This document shows positions 7,596-16,045 of a stretch of DNA of 64,000 nucleotides, piece after piece. Position numbers and translations under genes: made by a program. Numbering within the stretch: the stretch's first letter is position 1; each line of letters begins with the position of its first letter. The notes under the pieces were generated by a model that worked only from the letters and a program-made list of their open reading frames with translations, had not been told where the DNA came from and did no database searches. Origin of the DNA: an uncultured Verrucomicrobiota bacterium (GTDB lineage Bacteria > Verrucomicrobiota > Verrucomicrobiia > Opitutales > Opitutaceae); the NCBI GenBank assembly GCA_903876795.1, contig CAIRBK010000060.1:80007-144006 (forward strand). The letters are read 5' to 3'.

Positions 7596-8345
7596 TTAGC
7601 TGTAGGTTTCGAGCGTGCGTTCGAGGAGTTTGTCGCGGCTCTGGATGAGTTTCTGGTTGGCCTCGTAGGCGCGGGAGATGTTGACCAGGTCCACCATTTC
7701 GCGGAGCGGGGCGACGTTGCTGGACTCAAGGTAGCCCTGCTGGATGACGGGCTTCTCGACGGGCTTCATGCCGACGGATTCGTCGGCGAGAAACAGGCCG
7801 CCGGGCAACGAGACCATGCGGCCGGGATTTTCGGGGGCGACCACGGCGATTTTGCCCAGGATCTTGTCGCCCTGGCGCATGGTGCCGTCGGCGGTGACGA
7901 CGGGCGCGCCGCCTTGGGAGGTCAACTGGATCGGGTCGCCGTCGGCGGTGAGTATCTCAAAGCCCTGATTGTTGACCAACGTGCGGTCGGCGCGCACGCG
8001 CAGCTCGCCGGCGCGGGTGTAGGCGAGGTTGCCGTCGGTCTTGCGCACGGTGAAAAAACCGTCGCCGGCGATGGCCAGATCGAGATCGCGGCGCGTGGGG
8101 TTGTTTTCGCCGGACTGGAAGGCGATGGCATAACGCGTATGCGGGAACAGCGCCGGCATGCCTTCGCCGCGGTCGGCGCGCGCGCCGGGCTCGGTGAGAA
8201 CCTCGCCGTGTTGCTCGGCGGCCACCTGCACCGCACGCCGCTTGAAGCCGGTCACCTGGCCCGACGTGATGTTCTGTGACACCGCGTCCTGCCAACGCTC
8301 CAGGGAGCTTAGCGCCGCTGCGCTTTGGTAGAGGCCAATGTTCAT
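7596..8345 (-). CDS. flgF: Flagellar proximal rod protein FlgF
   Basis: 249 aa, homologous to flgG but divergent: MNIGLYQSAAALSSLERWQD, ISGQVTGFKRRAV-type loop, DLAIAGDGFFTVRKTDGNLA and a C-terminal YLESSNVAPLREMVDLVNIS RAYEANQK. It is the first gene of the minus-strand flagellar operon in this window; flgB, flgC and fliE are not present. The start is fixed by the conserved LYQSAAALSS motif immediately after the Met; a GAGGTG sits 2 nt before the ATG, the only Shine-Dalgarno-like stretch among these flagellar genes, but it is unusually close. Confidence 0.9.
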   Translation of the reverse strand: MNIGLYQSAAALSSLERWQDAVSQNITSGQVTGFKRRAVQVAAEQHGEVLTEPGARADRGEGMPALFPHTRYAIAFQSGENNPTRRDLDLAIAGDGFFTVRKTDGNLAYTRAGELRVRADRTLVNNQGFEILTADGDPIQLTSQGGAPVVTADGTMRQGDKILGKIAVVAPENPGRMVSLPGGLFLADESVGMKPVEKPVIQQGYLESSNVAPLREMVDLVNISRAYEANQKLIQSRDKLLERTLETYS

Positions 8346-8356
8346 GGCACCTCATT

Positions 8357-8373
8357 AAGCAGAGTCGATGCCA
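8357..8373 (-). promoter_or_regulatory. Possible sigma-54-type -24/-12 element before flgF
   Basis: On the minus strand the sequence TGGCATCGACTCTGCTT has GG and GC separated by exactly 10 nt, matching 9 of 12 positions of the TGGCACG-N4-TTGCW consensus. Sigma-54 control of rod and hook genes is common. Against it, the predicted start of transcription would fall 2-3 nt before the flgF ATG and exclude the GAGGTG, so it would need leaderless translation. Confidence 0.3.
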
Positions 8374-8401
8374 CTTACATAAGTCATTTTAATCCATGAT
8401 T

Positions 8402-8414
8402 ATGTAATATACAT
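8402..8414. promoter_or_regulatory. AT-rich palindrome upstream of flgF
   Basis: ATGTAATATACAT is an inverted repeat (ATGTA-ATA-TACAT) about 60 nt upstream of flgF, inside the AT-rich segment. It could be a regulator operator or simply promoter DNA; nothing else identifies the binding protein. Confidence 0.3.
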
Positions 8415-8647
8415 TATGCCGCATCCATCAGATTGCGAATCCAGCCGGTAAAAAATGCCTCCCAGGTTTTGTCCGCCGGCGAAGGCCACTTCCCGGAGGA
8501 CTCCCTGCACCGGCCCAGGTCGTATGGCCGGGTCGGCGGAAGCCGGCCGTCTTCCCGCTATACGACACCGTCGGCAAAAACTTGAGGTCCCTGTCCCATG
8601 CGGGGTTTTCCCAAAAAGGAGGCGCGGTATCCGGGAAGACCTGACGC

Positions 8648-9913
8648 TCAATCGACCCGGCGAGGCCCCAGGGCCAGCGGCAACAAAATGAGCAGGCCGG
8701 CGACAAAGAACCCGGCATTGACCAGGATCGCCACCCGGTAGCCGCCGAAAGCCACGAGCCAGCCAAACACCAGCGGACCGATCACGCCGGCGAGTTTGCC
8801 GAAGAAACCCCAATAGCCGAAAAATTCCCCGCCTCGTCCCGGCGGCGTGAGCGAGGACACCACCGCGCGGGCGGCGGATTGCAACGCGCCCATACCCACG
8901 CCCGCCAGCGAGCTGACGAGGTAGAATTCGCCTTTCGAACGGCTGAGCGCGGCCCACACGCACACCACGATCCAGAGGAGCAGGGCCAGCACCAGCGCGG
9001 GCTTGGGCCCGGTGCGATCCTGAAGATAACCGAAGCCAAACGCACCCGCGACGCCCGCGAGCTGCAACAGCACAAACAGCCCGATCACCTCCTGCTGCGT
9101 CATGCCGATCACTTGGGTGGCGTAGAGCGCGGCGAACGCCACCACCGCCAGCAGGCCGGAGAGAAACACCGTGAGCGCCAAAAAGAAAACCGCCAGCGTG
9201 CGGTGCCGGGGCAACTCCTCCTTGATCCGGGCCAGCTGCCGCCAGCCGAGCGTCAGGGCGCTTTCGCCGGCTCCGAGCACACGGGGGCGCGCGCGTTCAC
9301 GCAGGAGCAGCAGCGTGGGCAGGCTCGCGCCAAAGAAAAACACGCCGGTCATCAGAAACGTCCACGGCACGCGCCCCTCCCCGCCGCGGATGATGAGCAG
9401 CGCCAACACCAGGCTGAGCAACCCGCCGAAATATCCGAAACTCCACCCATACCCGGAGATGCGCCCCACGTTCTCCGGCGTGCTGATCTCCGGCAGGAAC
9501 GCCGCGCAGAAGTTCTCGCTCAATGAAAACGCGATGTTGGCCGCCATCATCAGGACCAAAGCGAGCGCCACCTCACCCGGGCCGACGAAATAAAGCGCGG
9601 CCGTCGCCACTGAACACGCGACGGCCGTGCCCATGAGAAACAGCTTCTTGCGCGCGGTGACGTCGGCCAGCGCACCCGCGAACGGAGCGAGCAGGATCAC
9701 GACAAGCTGCGAGGCGGCCAGCGCAGTGCCCCACCAACCCGCCGCATGAGCGTCGCCGCCGGCGACCACCTTTTGGAAATACACCGCATACACGACCGTG
9801 ATGATGATCGTGGTGAACGCCGAGTTGGCGAAATCGAAGCAACACCAACCAAAGATTTCCCTGCGCCGGACCGGTTGACCGCCTTGTGATGCATCCATGC
9901 GCCCATGAGACAA
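8648..9913 (-). CDS. MFS transporter, UMF1/Atg22-like family
   Basis: 421 aa with about 12 hydrophobic segments. The start region RREIFGWCCFDFANSAFTTI is the hallmark of the UMF1 family (YDFANSAF-type), related to vacuolar effluxer Atg22; FAGALADVTARKKLF is the MFS loop 2-3 motif and VGMGALQSAARAVVSSLTPP the equivalent motif of the second half. UMF1 proteins are inner-membrane transporters of uncertain substrate, possibly amino acids. Two Met codons (9913 and 9898) could start it; the second, MDASQGG, is equally plausible. It is transcribed divergently from the desaturase and alone on this strand. Confidence 0.85.
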   Translation of the reverse strand: MSHGRMDASQGGQPVRRREIFGWCCFDFANSAFTTIIITVVYAVYFQKVVAGGDAHAAGWWGTALAASQLVVILLAPFAGALADVTARKKLFLMGTAVACSVATAALYFVGPGEVALALVLMMAANIAFSLSENFCAAFLPEISTPENVGRISGYGWSFGYFGGLLSLVLALLIIRGGEGRVPWTFLMTGVFFFGASLPTLLLLRERARPRVLGAGESALTLGWRQLARIKEELPRHRTLAVFFLALTVFLSGLLAVVAFAALYATQVIGMTQQEVIGLFVLLQLAGVAGAFGFGYLQDRTGPKPALVLALLLWIVVCVWAALSRSKGEFYLVSSLAGVGMGALQSAARAVVSSLTPPGRGGEFFGYWGFFGKLAGVIGPLVFGWLVAFGGYRVAILVNAGFFVAGLLILLPLALGPRRVD

Positions 9914-10066
9914 CGCCCCCCGCTCGGGCGCAAGCGGCGACCTCCGGCCGCCCAGCCCCCCCCCGGATGAAGGGAAACACGCCTCTGATTGTAACCCGGC
10001 TTAACCAAACTCGGCTTGCGCCGATGATGGAGGGCTGTTCCCCTACGGCCTCAATCCCTTCCTCCC

Positions 10067-11278
10067 TTGTCCGATTCCGTCTCCTCCCGTCCCTCGTTTT
10101 TCCGCCGCGCGGCCACCGCCGTGACCCAGTGGATCGATTCTGATTATTGCCCCGAAGGCGCCGAAAAAATGCGCAACGAGCCCGACCGGGTCGATTGGGT
10201 GCGCGTCATGCCCTTCGTGGTGCTCCACCTCGGCTGCTTCGGCGTCATCTGGGTGGGCGTAAGCGCCTTCGCCGCCTGGGCCGCCGTCGCCCTCTACTTT
10301 ATCCGCATGTTTGCCGTGACCGGCATCCATCACCGCTATTTCTCGCACAAGACCTACAGCACCTCGCGCGCGGGCCAGTTTTTCCTCGCGCTCTGGGCCG
10401 GCACCACGGTGCAGCGCGGCTCGCTCTGGTGGGCCTACCACCACCGCCACCACCACCAGCACTCCGACGACCCCGAGGACGCGCACTCGCCGCATGTGCA
10501 TGGTTTCATTTGGTCGCACATCGGTTGGATCACCTCGCGTCGCAACTTCCCCACCGACTACTCCAAGGTGAAGGACCTGGCCAAGTTCCCCGAACTCGTC
10601 TGGCTCAACCGCTTCGACCTCCTCGTGCCCATCGCTTACGCCTTCTCCATGTTCGGCTTCGGCGCCCTCCTTGAGCACTACGCACCCGGCCTCGGCACCA
10701 ACGGCTGGCAGATGCTCGTCTGGGGCTTCTTCATCTCCACCACCGCACTCTTCCACGGCACGGCCTGCATCAACTCCTTCACACACCTCTGGGGCAAGCG
10801 TCGCTTCAACACCACCGACGACTCCCGCAACAGCTTCATCCTCGCCCTCGTCTGCCTGGGCGAAGGCTGGCACAACAACCACCACCGCTACCAGAGCTGC
10901 ACCCGCAACGGCTTCTATTGGTGGGAGATCGACCCCACCTACTACGGCCTGAAGATGCTCTCCTGGACCGGCCTTATCTGGGGCCTCAAGGACGTCCCCC
11001 AATCCATCCTTGAGGAGGGTATGCGTGCCGAGCACCAGAACTCCGTCGCCGCCGCCCAGGCCAGCACGCTCACTCGTCCCGAAAACGCCTCCTCGCTGCG
11101 TCATGTGCTGCCCGCCGCCGCCGCCATCGCGGTGGCCACCGTCAACGCCTCGGGCACCCAGATCCCGCAAAAACCCGCCGCCGGCGTCCACAAGGACGTC
11201 TCCGAACTCGCCCACGAGCTCGGGCAAGCCAAGCCCGCCGCGCAGCCCCCCGCCGCCCCGACCGACCGCACGGCTTGA
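10067..11278 (+). CDS. Acyl-CoA/fatty-acid desaturase (membrane di-iron)
   Basis: 403 aa. Three histidine boxes of the delta-9 desaturase family are present: HHRYFSH (88-94), HHRHHHQHSD (125-134) and HNNHH (269-273), separated by hydrophobic hairpins. It introduces a double bond into acyl chains at the inner membrane using two irons and O2. The frame opens with a TTG at 10067; the first in-frame ATG (MRNEPDRVDW) is 34 codons later, so the start is uncertain, but the preceding residues look family-like (QWIDSDYCPEGAEK). Residues from about 330 on are an Ala/Pro-rich tail absent from typical members. The gene stands alone. Confidence 0.9.
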   Translation: MSDSVSSRPSFFRRAATAVTQWIDSDYCPEGAEKMRNEPDRVDWVRVMPFVVLHLGCFGVIWVGVSAFAAWAAVALYFIRMFAVTGIHHRYFSHKTYSTSRAGQFFLALWAGTTVQRGSLWWAYHHRHHHQHSDDPEDAHSPHVHGFIWSHIGWITSRRNFPTDYSKVKDLAKFPELVWLNRFDLLVPIAYAFSMFGFGALLEHYAPGLGTNGWQMLVWGFFISTTALFHGTACINSFTHLWGKRRFNTTDDSRNSFILALVCLGEGWHNNHHRYQSCTRNGFYWWEIDPTYYGLKMLSWTGLIWGLKDVPQSILEEGMRAEHQNSVAAAQASTLTRPENASSLRHVLPAAAAIAVATVNASGTQIPQKPAAGVHKDVSELAHELGQAKPAAQPPAAPTDRTA

Positions 11279-11288
11279 CCAAAGCACC

Positions 11289-11328
11289 GCGCGGCCGCCT
11301 GACCAACCACACCCGGCGGAGGCCGCGC
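11289..11328 (+). terminator. GC-rich stem-loop after the desaturase
   Basis: GCGCGGCC and GGCCGCGC form a perfect 8-bp stem starting 10 nt after the desaturase stop, with extra GCC/GGC pairing inside. There is no T-tract, so it would be a non-canonical or Rho-assisted terminator. Confidence 0.35.
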
Positions 11329-11509
11329 GCCGAAAGGCCGGACACCTGTTCCCGATCCGTTGCTGGGGAGACCCGCAAAACACGGTCATCCTTGGCTACG
11401 GCTCAGCCCGCCGGGTCGAACGGTTCGCCCGATCCTACCAGAGGGACACGGGGCCCCGCAGGTGAGCCGCCATCGCCGGCACCTCCGCCTTGGATAACAC
11501 CGGGACAAC

Positions 11510-11796
11510 GTGATTTACACCTACGATGGCACGATCTCCAAAGGCTATCCGTACGGCGCGGAAACGTTTTCGACCGCGATCACCTTTTCCCTGACCTGCG
11601 CAGGCGGACTTTCCATCGGAGGTGCCGTCAACACCTGGCGCTGGTCCCGGGAGCGCTCGATGATGTCGCGATTGGGAACAGGGTCCTGGCAGTCGGACAA
11701 GTCGCCGAGCTGCAAAGCGTATCCGCGCTCAACATCACGGCCATTCCCGAACCCGCCGTTTGTGCCCCCAGACGGACCTCGCCGCTAACAGCATAG
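11510..11796 (+). pseudogene. Frameshifted remnant of a PEP-CTERM secreted protein
   Basis: Two reading frames together look like one decayed gene. From 11510 one frame gives VIYTYDGTISKGYPYGAETF STAITFSLT, a beta-rich stretch like the body of verrucomicrobial PEP-CTERM proteins; from about 11680 another frame gives VAIGNRVLAVGQVAELQSVS ALNITAIPEPAV, and IPEP (codons at 11743-11754) is the PEP-CTERM sorting motif preceded by the typical ALxxTAIPEP. The signal peptide and the terminal hydrophobic helix are missing. Intact PEP-CTERM proteins are processed by exosortase. Neither full-length frame is credible as a gene by itself. Confidence 0.55.
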
Positions 11797-12088
11797 GGGG
11801 CGCTCCGAAACGGCGACGTTACGCCGCCTCCCCATCGGCACCGCAGGATCTGGACTCAAAGCGGCGCTTGTTCGGGAAATGACGGGAGTTTAACCGTCGT
11901 CACGCCAAGGCTGAGTGAATCCGGCGCTGAGGGAGGAGCAGCCAGGTGCAATGCAACATGGCCACATGCCAGTGATTAGGCCTCGCCCACCGTGCTTGCT
12001 TTCTTGCCCGGCTCCGGGCAAGATCATGGATCCGCGGCTGTTGCACGCAAACCTCGCGATACACACCTAAAGCGCTCCTCCTCATCGC
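11797..12088. other. Non-coding stretch upstream of the RM genes
   Basis: No convincing gene is visible here. The region contains the left copy of the repeat that flanks the restriction-modification pair (11863-11948), and presumably the promoter of the methyltransferase gene. A minus-strand 65-aa ORF (11900..12097) has no recognisable features. Confidence 0.5.
11863..11948. repeat. Left imperfect direct repeat flanking the RM cassette
   Basis: The exact 13-mer GGCGCTTGTTCGG (11863-11875) recurs at 14529-14541. Further blocks follow in the same order in both copies: AGTTTA, GTCG, GCTGAG, GAGG and CAGCCAG (11939-11945 here). The two copies bracket the methyltransferase and endonuclease genes. 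Confidence 0.5.
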
Positions 12089-13738
12089 ATGATGCACTTG
12101 CTGACCACGTCCAAAGCCGGTGTTGTTTACACCAAGCCGTGGATGGTCGCTCTCATTTTGGATCTCGCCGGCTACACGCCAGACCGCGACCTGGGCCGCA
12201 TGATTGCCGTAGAGCCCTCCGCCGGCGATGGCGCTTTTCTTGAAGAGATGGTTCGCCGGCTAGTCGCATCCTGCCGACTGCATGGAACACCGCTGGATGA
12301 AACGACCGAAGCCATTCGTGCCTACGAAATCAGTTCCGAGGCCGTGCATCGATCTACAGAACTCGTCACCAACACCTTGATCGAGCTGCATTTCTCGGAC
12401 GCTCTCGCATCCCGACTCGCGCAGTCATGGATCAAGGAGGCCGATTTCTTGGAATCCTCCCCTGGCTTTCCCTTCGCCGACCTCGTAGTCGGTAACCCTC
12501 CCTACATCCGCCTTGAGGCGATTCCATCGGCTAAAGCGGCCTTTTACCGCTCCTTCAGCGCCATGCGCGGGCGGGCAGACATCTATATCGCTTTTTATCA
12601 AGCCGCCATGCTCCAGCTTAAATCCGGCGGCGTATGCGCTTTCATCTGTGCCGACCGCTGGATGCTCAACGACTACGGGAGCGGCTTGCGTGAATTCATC
12701 ACCACCCAAGGCTACAACGTGCGTTACGTGATCGAAGCTCACGATGTCGCCGCCTTTGAACGCGAAGTCTCGGCCTATCCGGCAGTCACCGTAATCGCCA
12801 GGGAGCAACAAGGCCCGGTCATCGTCGCCAAGGCACTGCCCGGCATCGAGACCGCCGACCGCGCCGACTTGCGCAACCTGATCACCAGCGCCCGTTCCGG
12901 CCCAACCCTGCGCGCAGCCCGCTTCGCCGACTGGTTCCAGGCGGGGGAACCGTGGCCATGCTCTTCGCCTGAGTCGCTGCAACTGCTCAAATATCTCGAA
13001 GCGACCTGCCACCCGCTCGAAGACAGGAACACCGGGACCAAGATCGGCATCGGCGTGGCAACCGGCGCAGACCGTGTTTTCATCAAGGCCCAAAAACCCG
13101 ACATTGAGCCAGACCGCCTCCTTCCTATTGCACTCGCATCGGATCTCGCAGGCGGTCGCGTCCACTGGTCCGGCCACTACCTCGTCAATCCCTGGAACGA
13201 GCAAGGTCTCGTCAACCTGACCGACTACCCGCGCCTGGCCGCATACCTCGAGCCGCACCGGGTCCAACTCCGCGACCGACACACCGCGAAGGATTGCCCT
13301 CATCACTGGCACAAGACCATCGACCGCGTGACGCTTTCCCGGGCTGCACAGGAAAAACTCTACATCGCCGACATCAAAGATCGCCTCCTCCCCGCCCTCG
13401 ACACCGGAAAGACCTACCCGCAGCACAACCTCTACTGGATCACCTCGGAGGCGTGGGACCTGCGTGTCCTTGGCGCGTTGCTCATGTCGGCCGTCGGCGA
13501 ATTTTTTATCCACTGCTACGGCGTGCGTATGCGCGGCGGTTTTTTGCGTTTTCAGGCACAATACCTCCGCCGCATCCGTGTCCCCGATCCCGCGAGCTTG
13601 AGCACAGATTTAAAACAACAACTAAGCGATGCCTTTGACCGTCAAGACACCACCGCAGCGACCCGCGCCGCACTAAAGGCATACGGCATTACCAGCATCC
13701 CCCGCGACCTGCCCCACACGCCTCAAAATGGCTCTTAA
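12089..13738 (+). CDS. PaeR7I/XhoI-type N6-adenine DNA methyltransferase
   Basis: 549 aa. AdoMet-binding motif I is [11 protein letters not shown] (41-51) and the catalytic motif IV is NPPY (136-139, in [13 protein letters not shown]), order and spacing of a gamma-class N6-adenine methyltransferase; [20 protein letters not shown] and [20 protein letters not shown] are typical of type II enzymes of the Eco57I/PaeR7I group. The C-terminal half is the likely target-recognition domain. Size (M.PaeR7I is about 530 aa) and the neighbour support PaeR7I/XhoI specificity, i.e. CTCGAG. Several CTCGAG sites occur in this window (for example 13247, 24888, 51971), so protection would be needed. It overlaps the endonuclease start by 11 nt. 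Confidence 0.88.
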   Translation: MMHLLTTSKAGVVYTKPWMVALILDLAGYTPDRDLGRMIAVEPSAGDGAFLEEMVRRLVASCRLHGTPLDETTEAIRAYEISSEAVHRSTELVTNTLIELHFSDALASRLAQSWIKEADFLESSPGFPFADLVVGNPPYIRLEAIPSAKAAFYRSFSAMRGRADIYIAFYQAAMLQLKSGGVCAFICADRWMLNDYGSGLREFITTQGYNVRYVIEAHDVAAFEREVSAYPAVTVIAREQQGPVIVAKALPGIETADRADLRNLITSARSGPTLRAARFADWFQAGEPWPCSSPESLQLLKYLEATCHPLEDRNTGTKIGIGVATGADRVFIKAQKPDIEPDRLLPIALASDLAGGRVHWSGHYLVNPWNEQGLVNLTDYPRLAAYLEPHRVQLRDRHTAKDCPHHWHKTIDRVTLSRAAQEKLYIADIKDRLLPALDTGKTYPQHNLYWITSEAWDLRVLGALLMSAVGEFFIHCYGVRMRGGFLRFQAQYLRRIRVPDPASLSTDLKQQLSDAFDRQDTTAATRAALKAYGITSIPRDLPHTPQNGS

Positions 13739-14462
13739 CCTCGCAAACTACGAAAAAAAGGCTGCGCAATCGGTGAAAGCCTTTGGGAGCAACCGCAACA
13801 CGGCCCTACAAAAGCAGATCGAAGCCGGTAAACCCGACGCCGGCAGTCGCGGCGCAGTCACATCCGGCAAAAACATGGATGGTTTCGTCGGGATGATGAT
13901 CGATCTCGTCGAGGCCAACGGACTCGCGAACGCGACGATCGTTCGCGAAGGCCGGATCCCTCTCACACTGCCAGGCTTTTTCCGCCCCACCAAACAATGG
14001 GACATGCTTGTGCTCCGGGATAACCGGCTCATCGCCGCACTGGAGCTTAAGTCCCAAGTCGGCTCCTTCGGGAACAATTTCAACAACCGCACCGAAGAAG
14101 CCATCGGCACCGCGCAAGACCTGTGGACGGCCTTTCGCGAAGGGTCTTTCGGCGACTCGCCTCGCCCTTTCGTCGGCTGGCTGATGCTGGTGGAGGATTC
14201 ACCCGGCTCCCGCCGCCCAATCCGCGACCGCAGCCAGCACTTCCCCGTGCGCGCCGAGTTCCAAGGCGCATCCTATATCGAACGCTACAACTTGCTCTGC
14301 AAAAAACTCGTTCAGGAACAACTCTACACAACTGCTGCGGTGCTGGCGACACCACCGACCGCGACCAAGAACGGCAAATTCGAAGAAGTAAGCGGCATGA
14401 CGAGCCTCAAGACTTTCGTCACGAGCTTCGCCGGCCACATTGCGTCCGAAGCGGCGCGGTGA
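13728..14462 (+). CDS. PaeR7I/XhoI-family type II restriction endonuclease
   Basis: 244 aa, the length of XhoI and PaeR7I. The family core is [20 protein letters not shown], then a PD-(D/E)XK-like arrangement with Asp92 (QWDML) and Glu106-x-Lys108 (ALELKSQ), followed by [21 protein letters not shown] and [13 protein letters not shown]. It should cut unmethylated CTCGAG. Specificity is inferred from family resemblance, not shown by the sequence. It is translated from an ATG inside the methyltransferase 3' end, so the modification enzyme is made first. No controller (C) protein gene is seen. Composition is lower in GC than the flanking housekeeping genes. Confidence 0.87.
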   Translation: MALNLANYEKKAAQSVKAFGSNRNTALQKQIEAGKPDAGSRGAVTSGKNMDGFVGMMIDLVEANGLANATIVREGRIPLTLPGFFRPTKQWDMLVLRDNRLIAALELKSQVGSFGNNFNNRTEEAIGTAQDLWTAFREGSFGDSPRPFVGWLMLVEDSPGSRRPIRDRSQHFPVRAEFQGASYIERYNLLCKKLVQEQLYTTAAVLATPPTATKNGKFEEVSGMTSLKTFVTSFAGHIASEAAR

Positions 14463-14528
14463 TCAGCCGTCGTTACGATTAGGCCCAACCCAAAATGGTC
14501 GGATCTTTTACCCGTTTTCATTTTGGCT

Positions 14529-14592
14529 GGCGCTTGTTCGGTTAAGGATACCTCCAGTTTACGAGTCGAAGCTGAGTGGAGGTCAGCCAGTG
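14529..14592. repeat. Right imperfect direct repeat flanking the RM cassette
   Basis: Starts with the same GGCGCTTGTTCGG 13-mer as 11863-11875 and repeats, in the same order, AGTTTA, GTCG, GCTGAG, GGAGG and CAGCCAG (14584-14590). CCTCCA (14551 region) and TGGAGG within this copy can also pair as a hairpin. The rest of the 14463-14703 gap shows no gene. Confidence 0.5.
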
Positions 14593-14703
14593 GGTAAGCA
14601 TTTCGGGGCATCCCCAGCGGGTGCGCGGCCGTAACACGTGTGGCTGCCGGTTGGTTTTTCATCGCCTCGCGACGCCCGGCTCCCTCCCCTTTTGCCAATA
14701 CCT

Positions 14704-16008
14704 ATGTCACGTCTCGCCATCATCGGCACCGGCATCGCCGGCATGGGCTCCGCCCACTTCCTCCACCCCCATCACGACCTCACCCTCTTCGAAGCCGCCG
14801 ACTATGTGGGCGGCCACACCCACACCGTGTGCGCCACCGAGCCCGGCACCGGCCGCGAAGTGCCGATCGACACCGGCTTCATGGTCTACAACGAGGTCAC
14901 CTACCCGCTCCTCACCCGCCTGTTCGCGCTCCTGCAGGTTACGGTGAAAAAGACCTCCATGTCTTTCGCCGTGCGCGACGATACCGGCGGTCTCGAATGG
15001 TGCGGCTCCTCGCTCAACCACCTCTTCGCGCAGCGCAAAAACCTCTTTAATCTGCGCTTCATCAAAATGCTCCTGGCGGTCAACCGCTTCAACCAGGAGG
15101 CGGTCGCCGCGCTCGACGACCCCCAGACCTCCGAAATCACCCTCGGAGAATACGTGCGCCGCCGCGCCTACGGCGAAGATTTCTTCAACCTCTACCTCGT
15201 GCCCATGAGCAGCGCCGTGTGGAGCACACCGCCCGAGCTCATGCTCTCCTTCCCCGCGGCCAGCCTGCTGCGCTTCTTCCACAACCACGGCTTCCTGGGG
15301 CTGCACACCCAGCACCAATGGCTCACGGTGGACGGCGGCTCCCGCGAATACCGCGAGCGCCTCATCGCGCCTTTCCGCGACAAGATCCAACTCAACCGCT
15401 CCGCCGTGCGCATCATCCGCAGCCCCGCCGCAGCGGGAAAGGCCGCCGCCGTCACGGTCATGACCGCCGACGGCGCCACCCACGCGTTTGACCGGGTGAT
15501 CGTCGCCACCCACGCCGACCAGGCCCTGCGCCTTCTCGTCAACCCCACGCCCGACGAGTCGCGGCTCCTCGGTGAATTCAAATACCAGGCCAACGTCGCC
15601 ACGCTCCACACCGACGCGTCCGTCATGCCCCGCACTCCCCTCGCCCGCGCCGCCTGGAACTACCAGCTCACCCGCGACGCCGCCGGCCGCATCTACCCCG
15701 CCACGCACTACTGGATGAACAAGCTCCAGGGAGTCTCCGATCGCGAAAACTATCTCGTCTCCATCAACCGGCCCGAGGCCATCGATCCGGCCAAGGTCAT
15801 CCGGCGCATCGACTACACCCACCCGCTGTTCAGCCTCGGGGCGGTGCGTGCGCAGACCGAGCTGCCCGCGCTCAACGAGCGGGCGCGCGGCCGCACCGAG
15901 ACCTATTTCGCCGGCAGCTATTTCCGCCACGGCTTCCACGAAGACGCCTTCATGAGCGCCGTGAACCTCAGCGAACTCCTCCTGGCCCGCGACCCCTGGA
16001 CGGCTTGA
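14704..16008 (+). CDS. FAD-dependent amine-oxidase-like oxidoreductase (COG2907 type)
   Basis: 434 aa from ATG 14704 (MSRLAIIGTGIAGMGSAHFL), where GTGIAG at residues 8-13 is the dinucleotide-binding loop; the track start at 14638 adds residues before this motif. FEAADYVGGHTHTV is the second FAD-contact motif (E-x2-x-GGH), and PMSSAVWSTPPELMLSFPAA and YFAGSYFRHGFHEDAFMSAV complete the fold. COG2907 proteins often neighbour DUF1365 and cyclopropane-fatty-acid-synthase genes in lipid modification; these are not adjacent here, though a desaturase lies just beyond the RM insertion. Substrate unknown. Confidence 0.85.
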   Translation: MSRLAIIGTGIAGMGSAHFLHPHHDLTLFEAADYVGGHTHTVCATEPGTGREVPIDTGFMVYNEVTYPLLTRLFALLQVTVKKTSMSFAVRDDTGGLEWCGSSLNHLFAQRKNLFNLRFIKMLLAVNRFNQEAVAALDDPQTSEITLGEYVRRRAYGEDFFNLYLVPMSSAVWSTPPELMLSFPAASLLRFFHNHGFLGLHTQHQWLTVDGGSREYRERLIAPFRDKIQLNRSAVRIIRSPAAAGKAAAVTVMTADGATHAFDRVIVATHADQALRLLVNPTPDESRLLGEFKYQANVATLHTDASVMPRTPLARAAWNYQLTRDAAGRIYPATHYWMNKLQGVSDRENYLVSINRPEAIDPAKVIRRIDYTHPLFSLGAVRAQTELPALNERARGRTETYFAGSYFRHGFHEDAFMSAVNLSELLLARDPWTA

Positions 16009-16045
16009 GAGTCGGGACTCCGTTCTGAACCCGGTTTCAAAACAG

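Larger units (their letters stand above)
8346..8647. other. Intergenic region upstream of flgF, AT-rich near the operon
   Basis: About 300 nt separate flgF from the stop of the MFS gene. The 70 nt next to flgF are conspicuously AT-rich in a GC-rich neighbourhood, as expected for a promoter. The remainder (8420-8647) shows no convincing gene: the track ORFs 8400..8963 (minus) and 8455..8691 (plus) have shadow-like composition and the former overlaps the MFS gene in another frame. Confidence 0.5.

Noticed and set aside
8400-8963. 187-aa minus-strand ORF
   Set aside because: Arg/Gly-rich and overlaps the MFS transporter in a different frame; the part beyond the MFS gene shows no family motifs.
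11275-11796. 173-aa ORF as an intact gene
   Set aside because: Its first half has no gene-like features; only the end, with IPEP, matches a known motif, and the matching upstream part is in a different frame.
11863-14592. Integron attC sites flanking the RM genes
   Set aside because: GTTTAAC occurs in the left copy but no matching GTTRRRY/RYYYAAC pairs and palindromic structure are shared by both copies, and no integrase is present.
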